A stretch of DNA of 64,000 nucleotides from Rallus limicola (lineage: Eukaryota; Chordata; Aves; Gruiformes; Rallidae). This document shows positions 28,446 through 40,655 of this stretch, one piece after another. How positions within the stretch are numbered: the stretch's first letter is position 1; every line of letters starts with the position of its first letter. The notes below the pieces were generated by a model, which worked only from the letters and a program-made list of their open reading frames with translations, searched no databases and had not been told where the DNA came from. Position numbers and translations under genes: made by a program. The stretch is from NCBI GenBank assembly GCA_022605955.1, contig JAKCOZ010000005.1, positions 7,474,001-7,538,000 of the forward strand. The letters are read 5' to 3'.

Positions 28446-29920
28446 CTTCCAGGGTGGGGGGAAAAAAAAAAAAAAAAAAAAAAAAAAAAGAAAAGAAAAG
28501 AGAGAAAAAAATAAGCTGTGTTTGTATTACACCATTGCAACACCTGCCAGAAGCTACTTGAAGGCAATACACAGAGGGAACAATTTCAGGACCCCATATA
28601 AGCATAAAGTCCATGAAAATATTCTCATAGGATAAGGGCTTTTCATAGCTTAAACTATTAAGATTAGTGAGGACTGACTGACAAACTGTTCTAAATGTAA
28701 CCCTAAGGTAAAACCCCACACTAAGAAAAGCATGCAGTAAAAAGAATGGAAGGATCAAATATTTGGTCATTACAGCACTCTGTAAAGAGGGAATTCTCAA
28801 GATCTGTCCTAAAATTGAAAATTATACTTTACTGGCATATCGCAGTTGAAAAACTCCCCTCACATCTTACTTCCATACTCATCATCTTTGGCCCCAGACT
28901 GACAATAAAGAGAAACACTTTTCCCATTTTATCCTGCAAAACACCATCAGAATTTTTACATTGTACCTCTATCTGTTCTGAAAGTAGAGGAAGTATCAAG
29001 CACCTCAATAATGAGAGGAAAAAGGAGTTTTGTGATTCTCCTCCATTACGTTATGGCCTAAAATACCTCATGTTTTCATGGAAAACTTTAAAAGGTTCAC
29101 ATTTTAGGCAAGTAAAAACATGTTCCTTCTTTTAAATTCTTTCAGCAGAAAAGCACACAGAAATGTGGGCAAACGAGAAAAGTAGCAATTTGGTTTAATA
29201 TTGCACAACAAACAATTCTTGAAAAACATCATGTAATGGAAAAAAAAAAATCAATAACTTGTCACACAATCTTCAAAGATAGCTTCTCTTTGAATCCCCC
29301 ACAACTGGCATCAGGTTGGTAAATTAGTGAGAAAACAAAACAGGATCATTTCAAAGTAATGAATGGGAAACTTTGCTAAGTAAGAGAAAGATGATTAATA
29401 AATAACTCAGAACTGAAATCTCTATTCCATTAGGTGATCTGTGGCCACACAATTTGATGACTAACCCTGTATAAAACTGTTTCATGCCGGGTGGGTTTTT
29501 TCCCCCTAACAGAAAGAAAAAAGTAGTTCTAGCTTTACTGAGATACCTAAGAAAGAAAGACCTAGGAAACTTTTCTCTAATTTAAGAACAAAAGCCTGGA
29601 ACTCTTCATTATGCTGGATTTACACTAAAATATGTACTTTGTACTGATCCTCATAGCAACCAAAGAGAAAATGTTTATTAACACTGATGAACTGACAATG
29701 TCTGTAAGACGAGAGGCATGCAAGCATGGCTGACTTCAGAAAAAGAAGCCTATTAGTAATGCCATGCACATGCGCTCACTGCTTTGGTATTCATGAAAAA
29801 GAGAGAAGAAATCTCAACCCACGTAAACAATTTTTTCACACAAATTGAGGCAGTACACTTGTAAACAAAGCAATTTTTTTCCAACACATATCTAGGTGCA
29901 ACCGATGCCGCGTAGACCAC
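28446..29920 (-). other. Intron 8
   Basis: It begins with the poor donor gtggtc and ends with the T28/C-rich tract and accctggaag. Nothing else is recognised inside. Confidence 0.7.
28456..28508. repeat. Homopolymer/purine tract (A28) at the exon 9 acceptor
   Basis: On the plus strand G6 is followed by an unbroken run of 28 A (28462-28489), then gaaaagaaaag-type purine sequence. On the transcribed strand this is a very long polypyrimidine tract ending about 17 nt before exon 9. Confidence 0.95.
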
Positions 29921-30072
29921 CTGCACAGTGTAGCTGCCCACAGTAGTGGCTCGTCTGAATCGTCTTCCTTGCTGATGGGACATCATAAACAGTGGGGCCA
30001 AACGCTGCTCCATTAACCTTGCAAAGCTCTGATTGTTCAGCCCCAGTAATGCAATATCAACCCCTTGAATAA
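29921..30072 (-). CDS. KIAA1549L: Exon 8: SEA-like domain with dibasic site
   Basis: The 152-bp exon lies between attcccacag| and CAG|gtggtc and encodes 51 residues with the carried base. It starts VIQGVDIALLGLNNQSF, with one NQS sequon. Helix RLMEQRLAPLFMM is followed by GRRFRRATT and then GSYTVQ. RRFRR resembles a furin-type R-x-x-R site. GSYTV sits where an SEA domain has its G-S autoproteolysis turn, but it is not a canonical match. The donor is poor at +3 to +6 (ggtc), yet the join to exon 9 gives the expected TVQ-MVKIQ. Confidence 0.87.
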
Positions 30073-31622
30073 CTGTGGGAATGGAGAAGGTAACATATCA
30101 GCACATCTTACATGGACTAAGTAACACATGGTCTGCAGGACATTTTGGGACAGGGATGTACTAGTTAGCCTAAAAGAAAAATAGCTGGCACTGGTAAACC
30201 CCTTTGGTAATTTCCAACAGGGATATAATGTGCTTCTGTTTCAGCCCCTGCACTGTTCTCAGATAACATCAGTGGTGTGTGAGGGAAGAAAATCCTCCAT
30301 AACCATTCTTAGGCCTTCCATTTACCAAATGTCTCCAGGAAGAACCTACTCAATGAGCTTCAGCATAAAAAGTCAGTGAAAACCTATTTGAGAGCTGCCA
30401 GCTTTTATGCTTCTTACCAGATGCTCCTCTGAACTAAACAACAGTTTTTCATCCAGAAGTTTTGAAGCCTGATGTTAGAATTTTGTACAATTCAGTCTGA
30501 AACAAAACAGTCTATGTTTGAGACCACTGAAAACTGAATAAACATTCCCCCCAAAAAATGAAAAAGAGAATGTAAAGTTAAAAGACTTTGACTTTACATA
30601 AAGTTCAAATAAGTGAGCTTTATATAAATAATTTCTATCAATGTGTGATTTTTCAACATTTTTTTTTTTTAAATCTTTCTGGGACCAACACGATTTCCGT
30701 TGTAATATCAATATTATTCCATTGCACAAAGGCAAGAAATGGAGTGTCAGGTTCATGGTGTCCAGATGGGGAGGAGCCATTCCCTTCAGATGATCATAAT
30801 CTCTGTATAAACTTATTTTTAACTTCAAAGTCTCTCTCTTGGATACCAAATCACACGGCTTTTAGAAGCAGAATATGGAATTTAATCCATTTCATGTCAG
30901 GTTCCATTTCTTTTGGTCTCCTGAGCATTAAACAATTCCAGGTACAGACAAATTGATTGTGAAGGCTTTGGTATCTACTCACTCAAAGATGCCTGGGGAA
31001 AAGGGTCTCTTTCTTGCCCAGTTATCACTTCTAAAGTCAAAATGATTGCAAATGAGCATGTGTAAGCAGTGAAATGACTGTGATAAAACAACTCTTTTTA
31101 ATGCTAATAGCATTCTCTGCATTGTCTTTTCCTTCAATAGAAAGTTACACGCGCAGGTATTCAGATGAAAAATGCAACAATTCCTGGGCGCAGAGTCAGC
31201 AAATCATAACAAACTTCCTCAGTTTAATAGATCACCTTTCTTCCTGGTTTATGTGTAAGAGCCTCTTTTGATTTTAGATTTAAACCCAAGTCCCGGGGGG
31301 AGGGAGGGAGGGGGGCGGTGCAGGGGCAGAGGGAAGACTATTTGTGTTTTAAAACTCTGACAAGGTAATATTGGCTTAAGCACTTCTGAGAGCAAAGTGG
31401 CATAAACTCAGAGGTGGATGTTGATGCAGGAGACATCTCTGTTCAAGATGACAAATCACAGTTATGCCCTAGAGTTATTTTAAATACATTTTCCCAGTTG
31501 AATACCAGGCGAAGATTCAGTGGGCAGCCACTTACTTTTGTGTAAAATGTGGTTATACAGCCAAGCACTAACAATTGTTGTTATCTGAAGTACACAGAGG
31601 AGGGAAGGAGGTTAAAAAGTAC
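30073..31622 (-). other. Intron 7
   Basis: It holds a G-rich, quadruplex-prone stretch at 31294-31327 on the plus strand (the template strand for this gene). No exon or known repeat was seen. Confidence 0.65.
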
Positions 31623-31682
31623 CTGTTATCACCCAGTAGTCTCTAGTTGACTCCGAGACATCAAGGTTTGGATACTCCAAAG
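31623..31682 (-). CDS. KIAA1549L: Exon 7: short ectodomain exon
   Basis: The 60-bp exon lies between attttaaag| and ACAG|gtactt. With the T carried from exon 6 it encodes SLEYPNLDVSESTRDYWVIT plus one base. It is too short to be found as a free-standing frame; it was located from the expected junction and from matching phases on both sides. The donor is weak at +4 to +6 (ctt). Confidence 0.85.
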
Positions 31683-34600
31683 CTTTAAAATAAAAGTTGA
31701 GATTATGTCATACTATTCCAACATCTTATAGTTCATGTGATGCAAAGTTACTTGGTTAATCAGATGCTGATGAATAAGATTGAATTGCTACCCAGGAGGA
31801 GACCTAAAGATATAATTTCTAGGATTAAAATTTCTCTTCTGTCTAAAAAAGGACATCAACTGTAAACAGTACAAGTGCCTGCACAAAGAACATCTACCTT
31901 CTGTTGCTAAAATATTAGTTGGTGCATTGTCTGGGGCAAACCCAAGGATTGCCCATTACTAAAAATGAAACGTAATATGCACATGTCTGTTATACACATT
32001 GCTACTGCTTCCCTTTTGTGAGTAATCCCCTGGAGAAAACAAGGAGACATTCTATGATGATTCTGTGATTTAATCCTTACTCAACCCAGGCCACCATTTC
32101 AACCTAAAATAATAATAAAATAAGCCAGGATCACATTCCACCAGTCACAGGGTGCAGTTCCACATGAATTACAAATGAGACTAACAAAACCGTGAACACA
32201 CCTTAAAGCGTGGTACTATCACTCTGCACCACTTAAGATATTACTACCATATGTGTGTTTACATTTGTTAGAAACTGATGTTTGCCGTTCTGATACCTTT
32301 TGTTAGCTTTGCCATCTCAAAAGTGCATTTAGGCTGTAAAGTTCAATATGCTATTCATTCATTACACAGCTCAACATTTTTCCAATAGATTTATGCACCG
32401 TGAAATGCATTAATACTTAATTCAGAAACTAATTCAGAAAATACCCATGCTTTGCAAATTGAAGCACTGCCACTGAGTTACCTTGATTTTTAAACTGCAA
32501 AGTGGCTTGAAATAGTAAACATTGAAAAGTGTGTGATTACACACAGCAACTGCTTTTGAGGAGGGATTTCACGGCGCGTCCCGAGCTGTGCATTTCCATG
32601 ACAAACTGTGAAGGCTCCGGAGGAGCCGCTGGAGTCTACTGGGAAATAACAGACTCTGACAACAGCCGCATATTTGTTTGATAAACTGAAACAACTGCAC
32701 TGCCACATGAATGAGCATCAAACACTTTTCAAAAGTAAACATTTTCAGACATGTTACCAGTCTGAAGTCATAAATACTATACGCACATTAAGTTCATGAG
32801 TTTGCTGAATACCCGCTGTGCTGGGAATAAAACCAAGAACTCCAAAGTGGAGCGTAAGCCATTACTTGTTAAAGGAGCACTAGGCTAAAGACTCAGTTCA
32901 TCATGTACAGGGATCAGCAGATTCCACATAGCGCAATATATCACATGAGACTCTTACTGTGTGACAAACATCTTCCAGAGTTCCTACCAAGCATATGACT
33001 ATATTGCCTTTGTGAAAAGACCATAATCCTTTTCCTATGCAACAGGCATATTTTGGAAGAGAAAAACTTGAACCAAATGCAGCTGCCGTCAAGAAACTTT
33101 GGGCTTTGTTCTCGTGTTCCTGGATGCCCCCTGAAGCCAAGACCTGCACACAAGGCACTCTTCTGACAGGCTCACTCACCAGTGATGAAAAGTAGTGAGC
33201 CTGTCTGGTGACCGACAGTCTACATCCATTACTACATGCCAATGCAAACTGTTTGTCAAAAACCTCCCTCCAACTCCCCTTGCTTGTGGAAAGACCTCAT
33301 GAAAACACAAACCTACCCCAAGATGGGTCTCTTACCCTGTGATGGAAAGTCCGATTCAGATGTGCAGCAGTGCAGTACATAAGCACACCATCAGGCAGTT
33401 TCACCAGCAGTGGTATGGTTGTAAATATCTGATTTGGATAGGTAATCCCTCAAGAAGAACATAAGTTCCTTCTTTTTCAACTAGCCAGGGTTAGCTGTGA
33501 TTCCTGACCATCTCACACCAGGGAGTGACCACTTGGCCCACAGACAGCAGAGTGTTCCTTGTGCAAGGAGCTGATGAAGGCTGGCACAAGACGATGAGTC
33601 TGCTGTTGGGCTCGGTAAATAAGACAGGCTGAACAAACATGTGACTTGTGCTCTCCCCCGTGCCCGCCTTCCAGCAGCCTTGGTACTGCTTATTCTCAGA
33701 ATCAGAAAATAAACAAGCACCGTAGTAATTTCATGTAAAGCTATAAACCCACTCAGTTCGGCATCCTGGCCATAAAGACTTATTTGACTCTACCCTTGTA
33801 CTTCCAATTATTTCAATACTTGTTAAAGGAAAAATTACAAACTACTCCATGGGTGGGTTTAGCCTTATCAGTGAGTTTGATAGCTATCAGAAGCTTACCC
33901 AGATCTTCAGAAGCTTACCCAGATCTTACCCAGATCAGATAGCTATCAGAAGCTTACCCAGATCTTTCCTGGTATTTGAGCACAGTATTTCAAATTTAGC
34001 AAGTATCTCACGAAAATTTAAACGCAGTAAAGGGATAACATGTCTCTACAGCAAGCTTAATTTTATGTACCAGTTTTAAAAAGCAAATTAACTAGAAATT
34101 CCCATAATCAAATGTCTTGTCCCTTTATTAATTTTAGATAAATAGGCACATAAAGTCAGAGTGCACATATGTCACACAGTCTGCCCAGACTCAAAACTTC
34201 CACTCTCGGTACCTCTGAGGATGAAGCTCAGAAAATATACCAACCACTTTTTAAACAGAGAAGCACAGACAGAACTCACCCACTCCCCAAACACAATTCA
34301 AAGCAAGTTACCCAGCCCTGCAACTGGAACAAGCACTGTGGGCTGAGCGTTCCACAGAGACAGCAAAGGGCTGTGCTGAAGATGAACTTTATGGTCTGCA
34401 CTGACTTTTTTCTGAAATAGAAAACTGGGAAAATTCTGTGGTTTGCATTATCTAAAATTATAGTTTCAATTTGCTTGGAACCTGGCACATGCTTTTCTTT
34501 TTTTAAGTTATTAATTTAAAATATGTGTTGTTCTGTATTATCTGCCAGTGTTTCAAGCAGCTGAAGTAAACAATGAACCCAGAAGCTACCCCATACCTGA

Positions 34601-34765
34601 TCTCCCCCTGTTCTTTTTTAAACAGGGAAACAAAAAATAAAGTTTAAAAAGCGGACAGCAAAACCACCTACATATTGCTTGACATCAAAGCTCATGGTGC
34701 TCACAAAGCCAAAGCCTGATGCTGGCTAATCTTAAGGAGAGGTGTGTTGGGAAGCACATACTTAC
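31683..34765 (-). other. Intron 6
   Basis: It contains the composite short repeat at 33879-33966. A short attctatgatgattctgtg at about 32050 looks like a CR1 3' terminus but is too short to assign. Confidence 0.65.
33879..33966. repeat. Composite short tandem repeat
   Basis: The units gatagctatcagaagcttac and agaagcttacccagatctt are repeated in an irregular order: three copies of agaagcttacccagatc and two of gatagctatc. This looks like local slippage or a nested duplication. Confidence 0.9.
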
Positions 34766-34928
34766 ATTCTGCGATGGTGAGAGGCGGGTAGGTGAGATAG
34801 AAACCCACCAGCTCAGCTGACAGCTGATTAAGAAGGTTGCTGGAAATAGTGCCATTTAGAGTTGTGCTTTGATTGTTCACTACATAAAACAGAGTGACAG
34901 CTTGGGAGACATTGGAGGTGTTCAAAAT
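34766..34928 (-). CDS. KIAA1549L: Exon 6: glycosylated ectodomain
   Basis: The 163-bp exon lies between tctgttttag| and GAAT|gtaagt and encodes 54 codons plus one base. It carries four sequons in a short span: NTS, NVS, NQS and NGT. Strand-like AVTLFYVVNN and helix-like SSNLLNQLSAELVGFYL follow one another, then YPPLTIAE, a family-typical motif. It is open and in phase. Confidence 0.88.
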
Positions 34929-36428
34929 CTAAAACAGAGGTAAAGAAATAATGTGTAGCTGTGTTTCAACTCAGCTGGAAAAAAAAGAAGGGAAAAAAAA
35001 AAAACCACAACCAAAACACCCAAAACCAGTGCAAACAAAGTGGGAAGAATTTAACTTGAACAACAGATTAGATAGAGTGTGCTCAACATGACTGTGTAAA
35101 ACAGTTTGTGATACTTCAGTTCCTACTTCAGCACATGCAGAGTAACTGGCAGACAGAAGCAGGCAGAAGAGGTGCAAACAGGACTGAAAATATTGTTCTC
35201 TGTTTTTACCAGGAAACGTAAGATGAGGGAGAGGATGCTTATTAGAAAAGGTGTTCAGGATTTGATGCAGAGGAATGAGGCCTGTACATCCTGCTGCCTT
35301 CCTTGTGCAATTATTCAAACCTACACCTTTTCCATATGAAATAAAGGGATATCATGAGTTCAAGAAGCATCTAGATGATGCACTCAGTCACATGCTCTGA
35401 TTTGGTTGGTCCTCAGCATAGCTAGGAGTTGGACACAACAATCATTATGGGTGCCTTCCAAATCATGATATTCTATGATTCTGTGTCTCTTCTGTTCCTA
35501 GCATCATACGATAGAAGGTCTCTCTTCCCCATTTCAGTCTTATGTCAGTCTATTCCTCAGCCCAAATATGATGGCTGCATTTAAGGATCAATTCTACTTA
35601 GTGAGTACTGGATCAGACACTGGTTTTATGCAGGAAACAGAGAGGCAAAGGTGAGGCAAGAGTGGGAAAGCATGCTTTCCCAGGAAACTCATGCCCTAGG
35701 ACAACAGGGATTTTTTTTTTTTTTGGCTACTGATACTGTAAGTAGGGTTGACAGCATTTAGCATTCATTAGTGTTCTTAAATACTGATCAAAATGATAAA
35801 AACCCCCATAAAACATGGTATCTAATAAAAGCATCAGAAGAGCTCTAGGTCAGATCAAAGATCTTATACCTTACAAACGGCCAGGAACAGATGGTTAATT
35901 TATTTATTCCTGAAGTATGGCACAGAGCATAAAGGTGTTGGCCCACTAAACATAAAAATACTGCAAAAATCCGGCCCTTTATAGTGAATTTGGATCAGTG
36001 AGTGCAGAATTAGAATACACAACCAAAAGGAAAGACACATATTCCAGTAACTTAGATGTTATAAACAGCTACACGTGACACTATCTTTATACCTGAGTAG
36101 CCTCACTAAGAGCAACTAATGTGTTAGAATAACATATTCTGTAAAAATGTATCAAAATATTAATCCAAATTTTTATTTAAATTTCACTTAAGTGATGTAA
36201 CTTCAAACAGTAAAATTCAAATTAATGGAAATAACAGGAACAGTCTTCCACAAATCACACATTTCTAAATTTTCTTGTAATAAATAAATAAACTTATTTC
36301 AGAGGAAAGCATAAACTTACTTCCATAGTGGTTATCACAGACACCATGTTCAAATAACAAGCTTCACGTAGGAAACAGAAACCCAGAGAGGTTGGCAACA
36401 GGTGCTGGCAAAGCATGCAAGGTTGTAC
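34929..36428 (-). other. Intron 5
   Basis: It carries a CR1 3'-end fragment at about 35335-35485 and nothing else that I can name. Confidence 0.65.
35335..35485 (+). mobile_element. CR1 LINE fragment, 3' end
   Basis: The stretch reads gttcaagaagcatctagatg, then a diverged CR1 3' UTR, then gggtgccttccaa, and ends attctatgattctgtg, the typical CR1 3' terminal repeat. It is 5'-truncated and old, inserted antisense to the host gene. Confidence 0.8.
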
Positions 36429-36562
36429 CTGAACTGTTAAGTTGTTGCTGGTGTTTAAGACCTTTCTTTCAGCATCCTGAAACGCTCTCTGTAACCGTTG
36501 CTCCATGGTCTGAACAAATTTGCATGACTGGATATTGTCTGTTTGACCCACAAACTGTAGCT
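36429..36562 (-). CDS. KIAA1549L: Exon 5: second SEA-like segment, N-terminal part
   Basis: The 134-bp exon lies between ctcttccag| and CAG|gtacaa and encodes 45 residues, starting ELQFVGQTDNIQSCKF and ending NTSNNLTVQ. It holds a helix (QTMEQRLQRAFQDAERK), one Cys, and sequons NTS and NLT. It ends in phase 0. The donor is weaker than consensus at +4 to +6 (caa). The frame is intact. Confidence 0.88.
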
Positions 36563-37581
36563 CTGGAAGAGGAACAACTTATTTGTATGTGGCTAAAATA
36601 TTCTTGGTTGCATAACTCCTGTAACACCTGACAGCAAAACGATCAATTTACAAATTAAACAAGTAAAAATAATACCATGTAAGATCAGTTTACATCACTG
36701 AAACACTGCACTAAACCAGCCTTAATTAAGACAAAAGAGAAGAATTAGACTGCATTATTAGAGCTGATACTCTCCACAAACAGAGTTTGCGTCTGCAGTG
36801 ATTTATAAGATGGTAAGACAAGCTCACTGTACAAATGCTCAGAGCCTGGCAGTAAGAAATATTATTCTAAGATGCAAGTCATACTCTTAAATCTTGAAGG
36901 TCATTTGCTCTTACAAGACATAATTAATCATAATATTGATTCTTGTTCTCTTTGTGCTAGGAAAAATATACCTAACCAGCTAATTGAAGTAAGGAAGCAT
37001 ATATAAATATGTAAATACACATATAAGAAATCTTTTTACCATTGAATTCATTGTTTTACAGCACACTATACCCTCTGATATGTTCTACCTTTTCTGCAGT
37101 ACAGCAAAAAGGTAGAATATATCACACACAGTGTCACACACAGTGGCCATGGGTCTGATGGCAGTGAACACACATCAAATCCAATGGGTCCAGCCAGAAC
37201 AATATATATTCATATTGCAGAGTCGTGTTTCTCATCTGAACATCCTCAAAAGAAACCCACAGGTTACTGCTCAACCCATCAAAGTCAATTTTAATCAAAT
37301 GCCAAGTCTCCATCAAGCATATTGGCACGATTCATGCCTGATGCAACACCGCTTCATTTCACAGCAGTGCCACAGAGGTGACAGCAGAACACCACGCAGG
37401 ACAGGGATGTACACCTCGGCTGTCCTGCTTGTACCCAGAACTTCCACATGTGAAACCAAAGCAGAGCTCATCCTGCTGCTGCACAGGATAGCTGAGACAG
37501 GACCGCAAAGGGGGAGGAGGACCATCATCCCTGGGCACTGAACCAGTAACAGTGGGTGCAGATGTGCTGAAGCTCACTCAC
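36563..37581 (-). other. Intron 4
   Basis: Short intron. The only oddity is a small direct repeat of tcacacacagtg near 37122-37144. Confidence 0.7.
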
Positions 37582-37801
37582 CTGTTTTCAGCTGGAAGTG
37601 GTATGCAGGAAGGGGTTGCCACGGCAGGGCCAGGGCAGCCACAGACTGGAGGTGTGGTACATGCTGCTTTATGTCTGCTGTCGCATTGCTAATGCCATAT
37701 GCAAGGAGCCTTTCAATTACAGCAGCTGGCATAAAGACCAGTCTGCCCCGCGTAACATAGTAACCGACTGTTACGTTATTTGATTGCTCCAGGATTTCAA
37801 C
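37582..37801 (-). CDS. KIAA1549L: Exon 4: SEA-like ectodomain
   Basis: The 220-bp exon lies between tgttttag| and ACAG|gtgagt and encodes 73 codons plus one base. It begins VEILEQSNNVTVGYYVTRG and ends PAYHFQLKT. Sequons NVT and NAT mark it as extracellular. The pattern of beta strand (NVTVGYYVTRGRLVFM), helix (AAVIERLLAYGI) and strand is what an SEA-type domain would show. The frame is open and in phase with exons 3 and 5. Confidence 0.88.
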
Positions 37802-39219
37802 CTAAAACACACACAAAAACTTTTTTAATTATTGGGTATTTTGGAGTACAAATACCATTTGATGCAACTTCTCACCCTGAATGTAGTTGCCTTCTAGGTT
37901 TTTTATCCTGTAGTTCCCTATTAGCCCTACAGGATCAGGCAGTGTCACATCAGACACAGCATTAGTAGAACTGCTCAGGAAGCTTTAGACCAAACCCATG
38001 CAAGATGTGCTCCATATTGAAGTAGTACAGTATTGCTACCACAGCCCACTTACCTGTAAATTAGACTGGGGCTTCATTTGTGGATATGTACTTGGGCATT
38101 TTTCTTATGAATATAAAAATAAAGAGAACCCAGAGACCATCATTGGGGGTTGGACCAAATGATCTCTTGAGGTCCCTTCCAACCCCTACGATTCTGTGAT
38201 TCATCTCCTACTTCATACCTGAAGTTCACTGACTTTGTGCACATATGTTTTATTGAAAGACTGGACACAGCTTCTTGAAAGACTAAAAAGTTCCCAAAAA
38301 GTCCACGTCCTCCACATATGTTTTAGCTGGTTACCTCCATTAGGGAAAGGCAGCTTCTCTCAGGTTTACAAGAAAGTGGGCAAAATAACCCTGACAGTTT
38401 TCATCACTGCTGCTGAAGTGCAAGAACATAAAATTCCCAAACCAAGTAATATCATCCAAACTTACAGCAATAGAGCACAGGGACAAAAGTGCAGCTTTTA
38501 TGTTGAGCAAATATAAAAGCTGCATATGTTGAGCAAAATTACTTTTTTCCTTCCCAGTGGCTTGGTGACTATAACTAATAACAGCCTAGGACTCAGCATA
38601 AAGCCCTGCCTAAGCGCACGGGGACCTGTGTTGCAGAGAAGAGTGCCCCAACAACCCACCTAAGCTTGCTCTCACACTCAATGCGGAGGATTGTGCAGTT
38701 TAGCTGCAAAGTGATGAACACGTCTCTCATTTATTTTCAATAAAGCATGCTTTCTACCTGCCTGGGATTTTCATCCCTGTATAATTGCACTTGTCAGCTA
38801 CTGGGTATTCAAACCAGGGATCAGACTGACAGCAGTGACACCCCATTTACCAGCCCTGCTTTTGCAATTGATTCAGGCTGAGCACAGCACCACTTGACTG
38901 ACCATGAATTGGAGTCATTCCTGAGTTGCTGGGGGAGGAGAAAACCGCTGGCAGCAGTTGTTTCCCAGAACACATTAAAAAAAGTTGCATTTCTCCCTTC
39001 TATTTCATCAAATAAAACAGCAAATACTTTGGAGCTGTCCTTATATTTTTAGAGCCCAAAGTGTCTGCCACATATATCTTCTTTCCATGGAAAAGCTTGG
39101 TGCTTCCCTCCAAGAAGCTTCCTGCATCCAGAGACTCCACTGGAGCTGCAGCCAGTTGGGTTTCTCTTGGTGGGAAAGCTGTTTTGGCAAGATCACGCAG
39201 GCAAGCCAAGCACACTTAC
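37802..39219 (-). other. Intron 3
   Basis: It holds a small CR1 3' end at 38140-38203 and a short direct repeat (atgttgagcaaa, near 38500 and 38526). Confidence 0.65.
38140..38203 (+). mobile_element. CR1 LINE 3' end
   Basis: The sequence ggggttggaccaaatgatct, then gaggtcccttccaacccct and gattctgtgatt, is a good match to the CR1 3' end. Only about 60 bp remain. Confidence 0.85.
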
Positions 39220-39332
39220 CTGAGCACTGACATTTTGGTTGAAAGCTCGTCTCAACACTTGGCTTAGTCCTTTTCTCACGTTCTCCTTGAAGGCATTGCT
39301 GATCAGCATCCTCCTTGTGTTCAGAAACAGAA
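39220..39332 (-). CDS. KIAA1549L: Exon 3: start of SEA-like membrane-proximal ectodomain
   Basis: The 113-bp exon is bounded by ttccacag| and CAG|gtaagt. It completes the split Val codon from exon 2 and encodes 38 residues, starting VLFLNTRRMLISNAFKEN and ending AFNQNVSAQ. NVS is an N-glycosylation sequon. The alternation of Arg/Lys-rich helix and hydrophobic positions suits the start of an SEA-like fold (inference). The exon ends in phase 0 and is strongly conserved against the family as I remember it. Confidence 0.88.
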
Positions 39333-40655
39333 CTGTGGAACAACAAAAGCCACATGTTGACATTACCATGCTAGAGTTTGCTTTCTTAAATTGCTTTATA
39401 TTGTGCTAGTGCAGTGGAGATCATCAAAGCAGCTAGCATCTGCAGCAGCTCCAATGGGAGCAAGAGCTGCAGGCCTCAGCTCCATCCCGAGCTACCCATT
39501 CATTCCAAAGCAATGGACTATTGTTTCCAGAAAAAGGTCTAACAAATACAATTTCTTTAGCAACAAGAACTTAGTCTTTGCCACGCTGCTGTTCTCAGTG
39601 AGGTATGATGCCGCATGATTGCCTGAGGACAGACTGGTGCAGCTTTCCCGGGGGACTGAGCTGGTGCCGCACAGGCAGGCCTATGTGTGCTTCATACCTT
39701 CACAGACAGAGTTAAATAAACAAAGAAATGTGTTCCTCCACTGCTACAATTATTTTCCACTTTCTTTACTGATATTATCATTATCTTTTTCTTTTTCCCT
39801 TATAGTTTGTAGTAATAACTTTATAGCTGCACTCAAGTACTTTCAATCACATACTGTATATGAGCAACTTCTACCCTTTGAATTAGTCGTTGTACTCATC
39901 TTACTACTGACGTAGCTATTTAGCTATTTAGCTACTGAATACACACTAGGTCCAAAAGCTGCTCGTTTTACTGTTCCCAGGATCATTCAGCTCTATGCAA
40001 GGTCATAAACCCTTTATGTTGCTGTCATTATTTGCTGAGATCTCCGAGATACACACATCTTGTAGTGTCATGCTACCATAAGGACTCCTTATGGAGCCTG
40101 GGCAAGACCTCTCCCAGACCCCTCTTGTTCAGAGTTCCTGCTGCTAAGGAAAGCTGTCTGTGACCAAAAAAAAGCTAAAGCCAGAGTGGTACTGTTCACA
40201 TAGAAACCTCAAAATCCTCCTAATTTGAAGTATTCAACTCTAAATACTAAACATTATTTTCAAATGAAACTTTAATAATAAAATTAGATCTTCACATAAA
40301 ACCAGAATTAGGTGTTCATATGTAAATATGGACAAAGACAGGTTACTGTGCTGTTGTCTTCAGCCTCACATCACTCTGGGCTGGCACTTCACATCGGTGG
40401 TTCTGCTAGATCCCTGCAGTGATCCACTGAACTTAGAGTGCCGGATCTCACTACTTGTACACATTCATTTTAAAATCCAAGCTACGAATAAAGCAAATTC
40501 CATCCCCATACTATCAACCCAGCTTTTGTCTGCCAGGTTTGTCAGTGCAGCAACCTTGTCCCCAGAATAATCACTAATGTGCCCATGTTCTCTGATGCCA
40601 GTTGCCCCTCATAGACAAGTGAGGTCCTTTACGCAAATTCAGTGGCCCCACATAC
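39333..40655 (-). other. Intron 2
   Basis: It starts gtatgtgg and ends ttccacag. No repeat or exon was recognised. Confidence 0.7.

Noticed and set aside
32035..32070. CR1 terminus-like attctatgatgattctgtg
   Set aside because: It is under 20 bp with no adjoining CR1 sequence.
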